Source: an uncultured Clostridia bacterium (GTDB lineage Bacteria; Bacillota; Clostridia; Oscillospirales; Acutalibacteraceae). From it: a stretch of 33,331 bases of DNA. Shown in pieces: positions 1 to 7,891 of this stretch (positions are counted from its first letter, which is position 1; every line of letters begins with the position of its first letter). A model generated the notes under the pieces. The model made no database searches. It saw only the letters and a list, made by a program, of their open reading frames with translations, and was not told the origin of the DNA. A program made the translations under genes and the position numbers. The stretch covers positions 1-33,331 of the forward strand of contig CAMHJC010000014.1 of the NCBI GenBank assembly GCA_946185345.1, read 5' to 3'.

Positions 1-50
1 CACAAAATATCCTCGCAAATAATTGTCTACTTTCAACCGAAAATTAGTAT
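1..50. repeat. Partial copy of the dispersed inverted-repeat element
   Basis: These 50 bases are identical to positions 3183-3232, the right end of the fuller element at 3055-3232, and finish with the same terminal sequence CCGAAAATTAGTAT. The left part of this copy lies before the window. It sits just beyond the terminator of the histidine kinase gene. Confidence 0.85.
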
Positions 51-99
51 AAAAACGCTCACATTCCAACCTCAAGGGGCTGAATGTGAGCGTTTTTTT
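51..99. terminator. Bidirectional intrinsic terminator after the histidine kinase
   Basis: A 16-bp perfect stem (51-66 with 82-97) with a 15-base loop. It begins with AAAAA and ends with TTTTTTT, so it can work on either strand. It lies 9 bases past the stop codon of the minus-strand kinase gene. Confidence 0.85.
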
Positions 100-107
100 G
101 ACGGAAA

Positions 108-1019
108 TTAATTCTGACTATAGCTGGAGAATTCCTGCGGAAGTGTCACGGAAATCGACAGAATATCTCCGCTCAGTTCTGCCGAAGCGGAGCCGTGCAT
201 CTGCTGACTGAGCAGCCGGACGATGGACAGTCCGAGTCCGGTGGATTTTTTGCGGGATTGATCGCCGGTGTAGAAGCGGTCAAAGAGTCTTTCCGGCTGA
301 ATGACGGACGGATCGCTCACGGGATTGGAAATGGTCAGCCGTGCGAAGCCATCCGATTGGGTGACATTGACCGTGATGTCTCCGGCGGAGTGGTGAATGC
401 AGTTGCGCACCAGATTCTGAATGATTCTGACGGTCTTTTCCCTGTCGGCGACCACGCAGACATGACCGAACTGACCGATGTGTACGTCGATTCTCTTTTC
501 CTCGAGCTGCAAAGCCGAGGCGGCGATACATTCGGCGGTTTCGTCGGTGAGGCAGAAGCGCTCGGGCGTGATTTCGGAATCGTCGCTCAGCAGATAGGAA
601 TATTCAAAGAAATGCTCGATCAGCTCGCCAAGTTCATTTGAGTGTTTTTGGATGACGGCCAGCCGCTTTTGCTGAAGTCCGGTCGGATTCTCTCTTTCCA
701 GTAGCTGCAAAAAACCGTTGATGGAAGTAAGCGGCGTGCGAAGGTCGTGTGAAATATTGGCTATCGTCTCACGGAAATGTTTTTCCTCACCTGACAGCGT
801 CTGACGAATCTGCTCGTCCTGTGCGAAGCATTTGTTCATGAGAGAAGCCAGCCGTTCAACGGAATGATCGAGCAGCGTGGTCTGTATGTAATTTTTTGAA
901 CCGTCATACAGACGCTTTTGAAGCTGACGGTTCAGTGAACGGAGCTGCAGCTTCAGATGAACCAGCCAGATGACTGCCGCAAACAGCGCGGCACAGAGCA
1001 GGACGATCAAGGTTTTCAA
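108..1019 (-). CDS. Sensor histidine kinase
   Basis: A membrane sensor kinase that would autophosphorylate on His and pass the phosphate to a response regulator. One hydrophobic segment near the N-terminus (about residues 3-22) anchors it. A helical linker leads to the HisKA box ISHDLRTPLTS (His about residue 91), then the HATPase_c domain with the N box NLVRNCIHHS and the G box GLGLSIVRL. The TTG at 1019 is preferred as start because GAGGGA lies 6 bases before it; an in-frame GTG at 1043 would add 8 residues but has a poorer site. It is the third gene after an ABC ATPase and permease on the same strand, an arrangement known for peptide-antibiotic sensing and detoxification modules. No response regulator is present in the window. 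The signal sensed is unknown. Confidence 0.88.
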   Translation of the reverse strand: MKTLIVLLCAALFAAVIWLVHLKLQLRSLNRQLQKRLYDGSKNYIQTTLLDHSVERLASLMNKCFAQDEQIRQTLSGEEKHFRETIANISHDLRTPLTSINGFLQLLERENPTGLQQKRLAVIQKHSNELGELIEHFFEYSYLLSDDSEITPERFCLTDETAECIAASALQLEEKRIDVHIGQFGHVCVVADREKTVRIIQNLVRNCIHHSAGDITVNVTQSDGFARLTISNPVSDPSVIQPERLFDRFYTGDQSRKKSTGLGLSIVRLLSQQMHGSASAELSGDILSISVTLPQEFSSYSQN

Positions 1020-1063
1020 TGTATTTCCCTCGCTTTTTCTCACCGCCGTTCCAAACGCAAACG

Positions 1064-1101
1064 GCAGAAGCCCGGAGAAAAATTATCTCCGAAGCTTCTG
1101 C
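1064..1101 (-). promoter_or_regulatory. Hairpin between permease and kinase genes
   Basis: Two stacked stems, GCAGAAGC/GCTTCTGC (8 bp) and CGGAGA/TCTCCG (6 bp), with small offsets and a 7-base loop. No T-run follows on the minus strand, so it is more likely a processing, stability or partial-termination signal within the operon. A second stem, GCCGTT (1045-1050) with AACGGC (1060-1065), lies just before the kinase start and shares bases 1064-1065. Confidence 0.55.
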
Positions 1102-1133
1102 TTTGTCGGCGTATGATAACGGTGCGAATGGTT

Positions 1134-1937
1134 TTATTTGATTTCGGATTTTCTGAAGGTCAGATAAGTGACGTAGGTAAATGCGGCGATGAAGGCCAGA
1201 GAGATTCCGATCACTTTGATCATCGTGGTGATTTCCGTGTCGTTTCCCATGTTGTAGGCGTCCGGGCTGAAGGGAGTCCATGAAATGACGTCTTTTACGG
1301 TATCGCTGATTTTTGCGACCATCGAGCTTGTCATGCCGAAGAAGACACAGGCGATGAAACCGATGGTGGTGACAATCAGGGACTTGTTTTTCACCAAAAA
1401 CGCCAGCGTGAAGACGAATGCCGTCTGCGCCGCATATGCCAATGCCATTATAGCAATAATTGCGATGTATTTCAAGAGCGCGGCAACGGAAAAGTCAACG
1501 GTTGTGGATTCAAAGAGTATTTTGAGATAAACCGATGCGGAATAAGGCGCACAGAAGCCGGCGTCGAGAACATATCCTATGATGGACGACAGGGCATAAG
1601 GCAGCGTCATAATACAGACGAGCAAGGTGTAGGTGATCATTTTGCCGCAGACCAGGGTGAATCTTCCGCTGGTGCCGGTAAGCGCCGACTGGATGAGTTT
1701 GTTTTCGAAGTCGCCGCAGATGAGCTGACCAGCGACAATGCAGCTGGCGAGATTCATCATGACCACGTCGCTGAGAAGGGCGGCCGTAGCGGCGGTACCC
1801 ATATCAATATCGCCCGTGCTGACGAGATGGGATACCAGTGTAGTGGTAACGGCGCAGGCCGTCAGAATAAGGAAAAGCACTTTATAGATGGCAGATCTGT
1901 GGATCTTGTAAAAATCAGCCTTGATGAGATTGATCAT
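1134..1937 (-). CDS. ABC-2 type transporter permease
   Basis: The membrane subunit of an ABC exporter, about 267 residues, paired with the ATPase encoded just upstream. The sequence has about six hydrophobic segments, starting near residue 18 (the AIYKVLFLILTACAVTTTLV region) and ending near residue 260 (SLAFIAAFTYVTYLTF). The N-terminus (MINLIKADFYKIHRS) is typical of ABC-2 permeases that carry no separate substrate-binding protein. The start ATG at 1937 has GGAGG 9 bases ahead. The gap to the ATPase stop is about 50 bases and to the kinase about 115 bases, so the three genes probably form one transcript. The substrate cannot be read from the sequence; the paired kinase suggests an antimicrobial peptide or envelope-stress role by inference. 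Confidence 0.85.
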   Translation of the reverse strand: MINLIKADFYKIHRSAIYKVLFLILTACAVTTTLVSHLVSTGDIDMGTAATAALLSDVVMMNLASCIVAGQLICGDFENKLIQSALTGTSGRFTLVCGKMITYTLLVCIMTLPYALSSIIGYVLDAGFCAPYSASVYLKILFESTTVDFSVAALLKYIAIIAIMALAYAAQTAFVFTLAFLVKNKSLIVTTIGFIACVFFGMTSSMVAKISDTVKDVISWTPFSPDAYNMGNDTEITTMIKVIGISLAFIAAFTYVTYLTFRKSEIK

Positions 1938-1987
1938 TTTATTATCCTCCCGTTAATGTTTGGTAATTGATGGTTTGAAATATGGGT

Positions 1988-2899
1988 TTACTTGTGACCG
2001 ACAGCGGAAATAAAATAATTCTCCAGCGTTTCACCCATAAGGGAGAATCCGGTGGTCTTGACGCCGTTTTCAAAGAGAACGTCGGTGACCTTTTCTTTTT
2101 CGTCGGTAAAATCGAAGAGCTGGACGCTTCCGTCGGGCATTACCTTGAAATTGGTGGTACCCAGTTTGGATTCCAGTACTTCAGCGAGCTTGGCCGCATC
2201 AGGGGTTTCGATGCGGAGGTAATGCTTGCATTTTTCCTCCAGTTCCTCCAGAGTGATCTGCTCCTTGATTTCTCCGTGGTCAATGATGATGTAATCGGTG
2301 GCGCACTGGTAAAGCTCCGGAAGGTTGTGGCTGGAGATGAGTATCGTCATGCCCTTTTCGTCGCAGAGTTTTTTGATCAGTTCTCTGATTTCCACCACGC
2401 CGATAGGATCAAGGCCGTTGATCGGCTCATCAAGTATCACAAGTTCGGGATTGGTCAGCAGAGCGATGGCAATGCCGAGACGCTGCTTCATGCCGAGCGA
2501 GAAGTCCTTTGCCTTCTTTTTGCCGGTGCCGGACAGGCCGACCATTTCGAGCAGTCTGTCCTCCACATCGGCGTCGGCGATGCCGTGCATAACGCGGTGC
2601 AGGTGAAGATTCTGCTTTGCCGTGAGATTGAGCACCAGGCCGGGCGATTCAATCAGGCAGCCGAGACGGCTGCGTTCCTTTGAGATAGCCTTGCCTCTCT
2701 TGCCAAAAAGCTCGATCTCGCCGGAAGTCGGCACCGAAAGACCGAGAATCTGGCGCATGAGAGTGGTTTTGCCTGCGCCGTTGACGCCGATCAGTCCGTA
2801 TATTTTTCCGTTTTCAAGAGTGATGCTCACATTGCTGAGCACCTGATTGCTTCCGTATTTCTTAGAAATGTTTTCAGTTTTGAGAATTGTGTTTGCCAT
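1988..2899 (-). CDS. ABC transporter ATP-binding protein
   Basis: The ATPase subunit of the exporter. It has Walker A GVNGAGKTT, the ABC signature FSLGMKQRLG, Walker B LVILDEPINGLDP and the switch histidine in ILISSHNL. Length (303 residues) fits the CcmA/BcrA-like class with a C-terminal extension of about 90 residues (LRIETPDAAKL onward). The start ATG at 2899 follows a purine-rich AAGGAACGGTGAG. It is the first gene of the ABC/kinase operon; its promoter region (2926-2955) carries two AACCTTT direct repeats 11 bp apart, as expected for control by an OmpR/PhoB-class regulator. The family resemblance to bacitracin or lantibiotic exporters is inferred from operon layout; no substrate can be assigned. 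Confidence 0.92.
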   Translation of the reverse strand: MANTILKTENISKKYGSNQVLSNVSITLENGKIYGLIGVNGAGKTTLMRQILGLSVPTSGEIELFGKRGKAISKERSRLGCLIESPGLVLNLTAKQNLHLHRVMHGIADADVEDRLLEMVGLSGTGKKKAKDFSLGMKQRLGIAIALLTNPELVILDEPINGLDPIGVVEIRELIKKLCDEKGMTILISSHNLPELYQCATDYIIIDHGEIKEQITLEELEEKCKHYLRIETPDAAKLAEVLESKLGTTNFKVMPDGSVQLFDFTDEKEKVTDVLFENGVKTTGFSLMGETLENYFISAVGHK

Positions 2900-2925
2900 T
2901 TATCTCACCGTTCCTTTCGTGTACT

Positions 2926-2955
2926 ATCATAACTGCCAAAGGTTTAGAAAAGGTT
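2926..2955 (-). promoter_or_regulatory. Promoter of the ABC/kinase operon with AACCTTT repeats
   Basis: On the minus strand a -10 box TATGAT (2926-2931) lacks a good -35. The -35 position (2949-2954) is covered by AACCTTT, and a second AACCTTT lies at 2938-2944, exactly 11 bp away. A third, weaker copy (ACCCTTT) is at 2970-2976. This is the layout of a promoter activated by a response regulator. Confidence 0.5.
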
Positions 2956-2995
2956 AAGAGATGGAAGAAAAAGGGTAAAGATTGATGTTATTCCG

Positions 2996-3042
2996 AAAAA
3001 AACAAAAGCCGCAAGGAGTTTCCGTCAACTCTCTTACGGCTT
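2996..3042 (-). terminator. Terminator of the CotH gene
   Basis: On the minus strand an interrupted stem (AAGCCG/CGGCTT, AAG/CTT, GAGTT/AACTC; loop of 6) is followed by TTTTGTTTTTTT. The inverted-repeat element at 3055-3232 lies between this terminator and the CotH stop codon. Confidence 0.75.
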
Positions 3043-3054
3043 CTGACAGTATTT

Positions 3055-3232
3055 ATACTAATTTTCGGCTAAATCAGACCTTCTTTGCGGCCTATTTTGC
3101 GCCCTGCGGCGTCATCATCCTAGGCAGGCGCCAGCCTGCCGTCGTCCTGCTGTCGACGAGTCGACAGCTATTCCTTGCAGGACACAAAATATCCTCGCAA
3201 ATAATTGTCTACTTTCAACCGAAAATTAGTAT
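3055..3232. repeat. MITE-like dispersed element with terminal inverted repeats and hairpins
   Basis: About 178 bp bounded by ATACTAATTTTCGG (3055-3068) and its exact complement CCGAAAATTAGTAT (3219-3232); the match extends imperfectly to about 20 bp. There is no coding frame of note. The interior holds strong hairpins: GGCAGGC/GCCTGCC with a 4-base loop, and GCTGTCGAC/GTCGACAGC with a 2-base loop nested in TCCTGC/GCAGGA. Its right 50 bp recur exactly at 1-50, so it is a repeated unit. With the promoter and terminator it explains the 332-bp gap between the CotH and ABC genes. Non-autonomous mobility (a MITE) is inferred; no transposase is in the window. Confidence 0.75.
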
Positions 3233-6165
3233 TAATTCTGATAGGAAAGACCTTCGGGCGGCGTGTCGGAGCAGTAGGCCTCAAGTTCTTCCCGTGTCAG
3301 TTTGAATGAACTGCGGAGCTGGCCCATGGCGATTTCCGGCTTCTGTTCCAGGAATTCCCTGAGCAGTTCAGGACCGGATTCACGCCAGAAGCTGTACTTG
3401 GGATAGCCCCAGCGTTTTTCGTTGAGTTTCATTTCGCCCTCGATATCCTGCGTGAGATTTTCGAGAATCGGAACCGTGCGTTCCGGAGCGAATGTGTGTC
3501 TGATGTGCCAGCAGTACAGCGTGATGAACCGGTCACGGAAATCCTTGTTTTCCAGAAGCTTGCGGATGATGACGTTGTCCAGATTGGAAAAACCGTGGCC
3601 CTTTGGGTCAAGCAGATGGGTGTTGATGTAATTGGCGCTTTTGATGTTGCGGGTCGTGTACATTCCCAGGTCAAAATCAAAGGGAATCCAGTGCCATTTG
3701 CCGTCCCTGGCCTTGTAGCAGCGGATATTGTCCGTGTCTGGATTATTGAAGTAGGTTTCGATAATCCAGAAATTGATCAGCGAATCAATGTCCACCACCG
3801 AACAGACGTAACGGTAGCATTCCGGGTCGGTCAGATCATTGTCCTTGCAGTATCTGGTCAGCTGATTGTATTCTCTCAAGGAGCCTTCCTGCACATGGGA
3901 CTGCGCACGGATAAGGTCATAATTGCCTCGCTCCAGCCCGTGGTGATTCAGAAGGAAGCCGTCATTGAGCGGCTCACGAATGTAATACAGTCCCCAGTAC
4001 TGGGCGTTCACGTAGAGTGCGCAGGGGAGGAATTCCTGATAGTCGATGATATTCTGCCCCCGCAGAATGGCGGCGACCAGTTCGTCCCGCATTTTGCCCC
4101 TTTCCTGATCCTGACCGCTCGGCCGCAGCAGCAGAGACGAAAACGTCGTGGGAGCATCCGGGCAGTCGTTAAAGAAATTGTAGCTGACGGTATTCTGACC
4201 GTAAGCCTCACGCAGCATGAGCTTGAGAGATTTCTGGTCCCTTTTGAGGGAATTCTTGCCCACGTGTTTCGCACCGCAGTCAAATTCCACGGCTTTGCGG
4301 CTGCTCTCGTCAAAGAATTCCACATGAACCGGATATTCGGCAAAATTTTCCTTTTTGATCAGAATACCCTTCGTACCGGTCAGGGATTCGGGTGTGCCGG
4401 AGACGCAGACAACCGGCAGGGAATGAGGATTTTCCACAAGGTAGGTCTGGGTGACGCAGTCGCTGATGGCGCAGCCTTTGCCTATGGCGGCGGCACGGAG
4501 CACGGTGTCGCCGGTAATCTTCACCGCTGAGCGGCAGACAGGAGAGTGTTCGGTCGGCGCGCTGCCGTCGAGAGTGTAGACCACGGTGTATCCTTCCGGA
4601 GCGGAGAGAGTGACGGAGGTGCCTTTTGACACAAGTCCGCCGGCGACGCTGACGGTCGGAACGGGAGCGAATGACTCATAGTACTTGCCGGTGTTGGCCT
4701 TGCCGGGAGTCGGCGAGGCGAAAAACACCCTTTGCCGTATGTCGCTTCCGGTGCGGCCGCTCGACATGCCGGCACGGCACTTGCCCGATGAGAAATCGTC
4801 GCACACCCTGCCCGAAGCGTCCGCAAGGTAAAACCGTTCACCGCCGGTATTGATTTTAATGGGAGCGTGAAGGTCGTCGGCGCTCTTTTTTTCCGTGCCG
4901 TCACAGTATATAATGATATAGTCTCCGGAGGCCAGCGTCACGTTCGGAAAGGTGAAAAAAGCCTCGCCGGGCTTTTGAGAAAGCGTATAGCCTTTCAGAT
5001 TGACGTCCGACGGGGCGGCATTGTGTATTTCGAGATAATCCTTTGGATAAGCGCCTTTTTTGACGCTGCTGGCGGCCATTACTTCGCTGATCAGGACGCC
5101 GTCGTTGATGTCGGGATGAAGTCCGGCGGAAAGCTTTGTCCATGGGGTATCGTTGGGTTTTCCGGGTGTCGGACGTGCGAAAAATCTCAGGGAATCCTCA
5201 CCCTCCGCACGGCCGCATGAAATATTGGCGGGCATCGGAGGAATTTCCGCGCTGTCTGCCGGAGAACGGTCGGGCGCGAAAAGCATGAGTTTTCCGTCGT
5301 CGGAATGAAGCGAAAAGCCGGTGTGAAGCACGCCCTGCGCATCGGTTTTGTCCTTGCCGTCGCAGAATACCAGCAGGCAGCCGCCGGCGGGAATCACGGT
5401 GCCTTCCGGGAATACAAAGGAAAAAGGCTTTGTTTCGTCGTCGGTCAGGCCGTATCCGGCGATATCCACAGGAGCGGCGCTGGTGTTGCAGAGTTCGACC
5501 CAGTCGCCGTAATCTCCCTCGCAGTCGTAGATGGTGTATGTGTTGGAGGTCATGAATTCGTTGATGACAATGCCGGTTCCGGCCGAGGAAGTTCCCTGAC
5601 CGTTGGGCCTGCCGGGAGTAGGGGTGTCAAAACGCACCGGCCTGCCGTTTTCCAGACCGAAAGACACATTGCTCTTACAGGCCGGCACCGTCAGGGAGGA
5701 GACGCCCTCATCGCCGGAGAGAAAGACCGTTTCGCCGCTGGATGCCGACAGCTTGAAATTGGTGTGAAGGCATCCGAGTTCGTCGGTAATATTCAGACCG
5801 GAGCAGTAGATAATCAGGTAGCCTCCGCCGGAAATACGCTGTCCCTTAAGGGAGCATTTGTGAAGGATGTCGGAATCGTCCGAAAGATAATAGCCGTCCA
5901 GACTGCAATCCGCCTGACCGGGATTGTAAAGCTCTATCCAGTCGTAGCAGCGTCCGTCGTAAGCAGGAGCGCTTTCAGTATTGGAAGCAAGCACCTCGTT
6001 GATGACAATGTCGGTCCCCGAGATATAGGACTGATCGACGGATTCCTGTTCCTGTGCGCATGAGGCGAGAAGCAGGCAGAGTGCGGCGGCTGCGACAAGC
6101 AGACAGAGCGCGGCGGCTTTTTTGTATCCGGTCAGGAAAGGCAAGGCAGTCATATCAAACATCAT
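3232..6165 (-). CDS. CotH-kinase lipoprotein with three lamin-tail domains
   Basis: A large surface lipoprotein. A hydrophobic signal segment ends in the lipobox LLASC (Cys about residue 36). Three lamin-tail (LTD) domains follow at about 51-188, 198-338 and 355-491, each beginning like IVINEV and each ending in a PTPGxxN motif. A small chitobiase-like beta domain covers about 503-577. The CotH kinase domain covers about 590-965, with NAQYWGLYYIRE and the acidic WHWIPFDFD motif (Asp 830 and 832). CotH of Bacillus phosphorylates spore coat proteins; CotH domains also occur in surface and cellulosomal proteins of ruminococci. Start: ATG at 6165 is closely preceded by ACGGAG; the in-frame ATG at 6153 has better spacing and would give 973 residues. 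It is a single-gene unit with a strong promoter at 6222-6250. Whether it works at the spore or the cell surface cannot be told. Confidence 0.9.
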   Translation of the reverse strand: MMFDMTALPFLTGYKKAAALCLLVAAAALCLLLASCAQEQESVDQSYISGTDIVINEVLASNTESAPAYDGRCYDWIELYNPGQADCSLDGYYLSDDSDILHKCSLKGQRISGGGYLIIYCSGLNITDELGCLHTNFKLSASSGETVFLSGDEGVSSLTVPACKSNVSFGLENGRPVRFDTPTPGRPNGQGTSSAGTGIVINEFMTSNTYTIYDCEGDYGDWVELCNTSAAPVDIAGYGLTDDETKPFSFVFPEGTVIPAGGCLLVFCDGKDKTDAQGVLHTGFSLHSDDGKLMLFAPDRSPADSAEIPPMPANISCGRAEGEDSLRFFARPTPGKPNDTPWTKLSAGLHPDINDGVLISEVMAASSVKKGAYPKDYLEIHNAAPSDVNLKGYTLSQKPGEAFFTFPNVTLASGDYIIIYCDGTEKKSADDLHAPIKINTGGERFYLADASGRVCDDFSSGKCRAGMSSGRTGSDIRQRVFFASPTPGKANTGKYYESFAPVPTVSVAGGLVSKGTSVTLSAPEGYTVVYTLDGSAPTEHSPVCRSAVKITGDTVLRAAAIGKGCAISDCVTQTYLVENPHSLPVVCVSGTPESLTGTKGILIKKENFAEYPVHVEFFDESSRKAVEFDCGAKHVGKNSLKRDQKSLKLMLREAYGQNTVSYNFFNDCPDAPTTFSSLLLRPSGQDQERGKMRDELVAAILRGQNIIDYQEFLPCALYVNAQYWGLYYIREPLNDGFLLNHHGLERGNYDLIRAQSHVQEGSLREYNQLTRYCKDNDLTDPECYRYVCSVVDIDSLINFWIIETYFNNPDTDNIRCYKARDGKWHWIPFDFDLGMYTTRNIKSANYINTHLLDPKGHGFSNLDNVIIRKLLENKDFRDRFITLYCWHIRHTFAPERTVPILENLTQDIEGEMKLNEKRWGYPKYSFWRESGPELLREFLEQKPEIAMGQLRSSFKLTREELEAYCSDTPPEGLSYQN

Positions 6166-6221
6166 CTCCGTAAATCGTAAAGAAACGACCGTGTCTTTTC
6201 AATAGTATCACAGTTCATTTC

Positions 6222-6250
6222 ATCATATCAAATTTTCGGCTTTTTGTCAA
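6222..6250 (-). promoter_or_regulatory. Sigma-A promoter of the CotH gene
   Basis: On the minus strand TTGACA (6245-6250), a 17-bp spacer and TATGAT (6222-6227), about 55-60 bp before the CotH start. A vegetative-type promoter argues against purely sporulation-specific expression. Confidence 0.8.
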
Positions 6251-6329
6251 GATATCGTTAATCAACCGGCAAAAAATTTAAACTTTTTATGAAAAACATG
6301 AAAAATACTCAAAATTTACAAGCTGTGAC

Positions 6330-6358
6330 TTGCAAAGTCGGAAGATATCATGTATATT
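6330..6358 (+). promoter_or_regulatory. Promoter of pgi
   Basis: TTGCAA (6330-6335), 17 bp, TATATT (6353-6358), followed by a short leader and the ribosome site AGGAGG (6377-6382). Confidence 0.6.
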
Positions 6359-6391
6359 ATTCATATATCTATTCTTAGGAGGCTATTAGCA

Positions 6392-7732
6392 ATGGCTGTT
6401 ACATTAAGTTGCAAGTATATTTCCGATTTTGTTTCGGAGCATGAATTCGAGGCAATCGCCGGACAGATTTCGGATTCACATGAGACACTCCACAAGGGGA
6501 CCGGACTCGGCAATGCTTATCTCGGCTGGCTCGATCTTCCCACCAATTACGACAAGGAAGAATTTGCCCGCATCAAGGCAGCGGCCGAAAGGATTAAAAA
6601 GAACAGTGACGTGTTTGTCGTCATCGGCATTGGCGGTTCCTATCTTGGCGCAAGAGCGGCAATTGAGTTCCTCAAGTCTCCCAACTACAACCTGTTGTGC
6701 AAAGACACGCCTCAGATTTTCTTTACGGGCAATTCCATCAGTTCCGCTTCGCTCAATGAGATCATCGAGCTGTGCAGGGACAAGGATGTTTCCATCAACA
6801 TGATTTCAAAATCCGGCACCACCACTGAGCCTGCCATCGCATTCCGCGTACTCAGGGGCCTGCTGGAGGAGAAGTACGGCAAGGACGGCGCAAGGGAGAG
6901 AATCTTCTGCACTACCGACAAAGCAAAGGGAACGCTCAAGGAATTGGCCGATGCGGAAGGTTATGAGACATTTGTCGTTCCGGACGACGTGGGAGGACGT
7001 TTCTCCGTTCTGACCGCCGTGGGCCTTCTCCCGATTGCCGTTGCCGGCGCCGATATTGATCAGCTTATGGCAGGCGCCAAAGAGGCCCAGGATTCGCTCT
7101 GCTCCACCGATCTGGATCAGAATCCGGCTTACAAATACGCCGCTGTCAGAAATATTCTCTACCGCAAGGGTTATTCCACCGAACTGCTTGTCTGCTACGA
7201 GCCTTATTTCCAGATGATGAGCGAATGGTGGAAGCAGCTTTACGGCGAGAGCGAAGGCAAGGACAACAAGGGTCTGCTGCCCGATTCGGTTATTTTCTCC
7301 ACCGATCTTCATTCCCTGGGTCAGTATATCCAGGAAGGCAGACGCAACCTCTTTGAGACGGTTGTGCATATCGAGAAGCCGAAGAGCGAAATCGTGCTGG
7401 GTGAAGTCGAGGGCAACGGCGACGGTCTGAACTTCCTTGCCGGCAGGACAATGGATTTTATCAACAACAAGGCATTCCAGGGAACAGTGCTTGCCCACAA
7501 CGACGGCGGCGTACCCAATCTCGTGCTTTCCATCCCCGAGGCAAACGAATTCGAACTCGGCTGGCTGATCTATTTCTTCGAGAAGGCATGCGGCATTTCG
7601 GGATATACCCTTGGCGTCAATCCCTTCAACCAGCCCGGCGTTGAGGCTTACAAGAAGAACATGTTTGCTCTGCTCGGCAAGCCCGGCTATGAGGCCCAGA
7701 AGGAAGCCCTCGAGGCTAGACTCGGCGAGTGA
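6392..7732 (+). CDS. pgi: Glucose-6-phosphate isomerase
   Basis: Interconverts glucose-6-phosphate and fructose-6-phosphate in the cytoplasm, linking glycolysis (pfkA at 15674) and the glycogen cluster at 17048-23392. The sequence shows [12 protein letters not shown] (about residues 79-90), the sugar-phosphate loop [10 protein letters not shown], the PGI signature [14 protein letters not shown], the catalytic YGESEGKD and the C-terminal [10 protein letters not shown]. At 446 residues it matches the short Firmicutes form. The ATG at 6392 is chosen because AGGAGG lies 9 bases upstream; an ATG at 6350 lies inside the promoter. A 159-bp gap follows without a clear terminator, so read-through into the next gene is possible. 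Confidence 0.97.
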   Translation: MAVTLSCKYISDFVSEHEFEAIAGQISDSHETLHKGTGLGNAYLGWLDLPTNYDKEEFARIKAAAERIKKNSDVFVVIGIGGSYLGARAAIEFLKSPNYNLLCKDTPQIFFTGNSISSASLNEIIELCRDKDVSINMISKSGTTTEPAIAFRVLRGLLEEKYGKDGARERIFCTTDKAKGTLKELADAEGYETFVVPDDVGGRFSVLTAVGLLPIAVAGADIDQLMAGAKEAQDSLCSTDLDQNPAYKYAAVRNILYRKGYSTELLVCYEPYFQMMSEWWKQLYGESEGKDNKGLLPDSVIFSTDLHSLGQYIQEGRRNLFETVVHIEKPKSEIVLGEVEGNGDGLNFLAGRTMDFINNKAFQGTVLAHNDGGVPNLVLSIPEANEFELGWLIYFFEKACGISGYTLGVNPFNQPGVEAYKKNMFALLGKPGYEAQKEALEARLGE

Positions 7733-7835
7733 TTCGCATAAATAAATCGTATAACGGAGCGAAACGGAATTTTTGACGGCTGAAAAAGTCGGATAAGTCG
7801 GTTTTTGTTCCGCCCATATACTCCAAACAGCACAG

Positions 7836-7859
7836 CGGAAGCACACAGCCGTGTTTCCG
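7836..7859 (+). promoter_or_regulatory. Leader hairpin before the P-loop gene
   Basis: CGGAA/TTCCG and ACAC/GTGT pair with a 2-base bulge and a 4-base loop, ending about 20 bases before the AGGAGG of the next gene. No T-run follows. A preceding direct repeat AAGTCGG-AT-AAGTCGG is near 7788-7803. The significance of both is uncertain. Confidence 0.3.
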
Positions 7860-7891
7860 AAATTAAAAATTCTCTTAGGAGGTCATGTAAA

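Noticed and set aside
108-3241. The 10-mer TTAATTCTGA occurs at the 3' ends of both the kinase (108-117) and CotH genes (3232-3241), both encoding a final Gln-Asn.
   Set aside because: Only 10 bp match, the surrounding sequence differs, and the proteins are unrelated. Probably chance, although the second copy touches the repeat element boundary.
3496-4530. A long plus-strand open frame (344 codons) opposite the CotH gene.
   Set aside because: It lies wholly antisense to a protein with clear LTD and CotH motifs, has no ribosome site and no recognisable motif.
6806-7846. A 346-codon open frame opposite pgi.
   Set aside because: A shadow of the well-supported pgi gene with no motif of its own.
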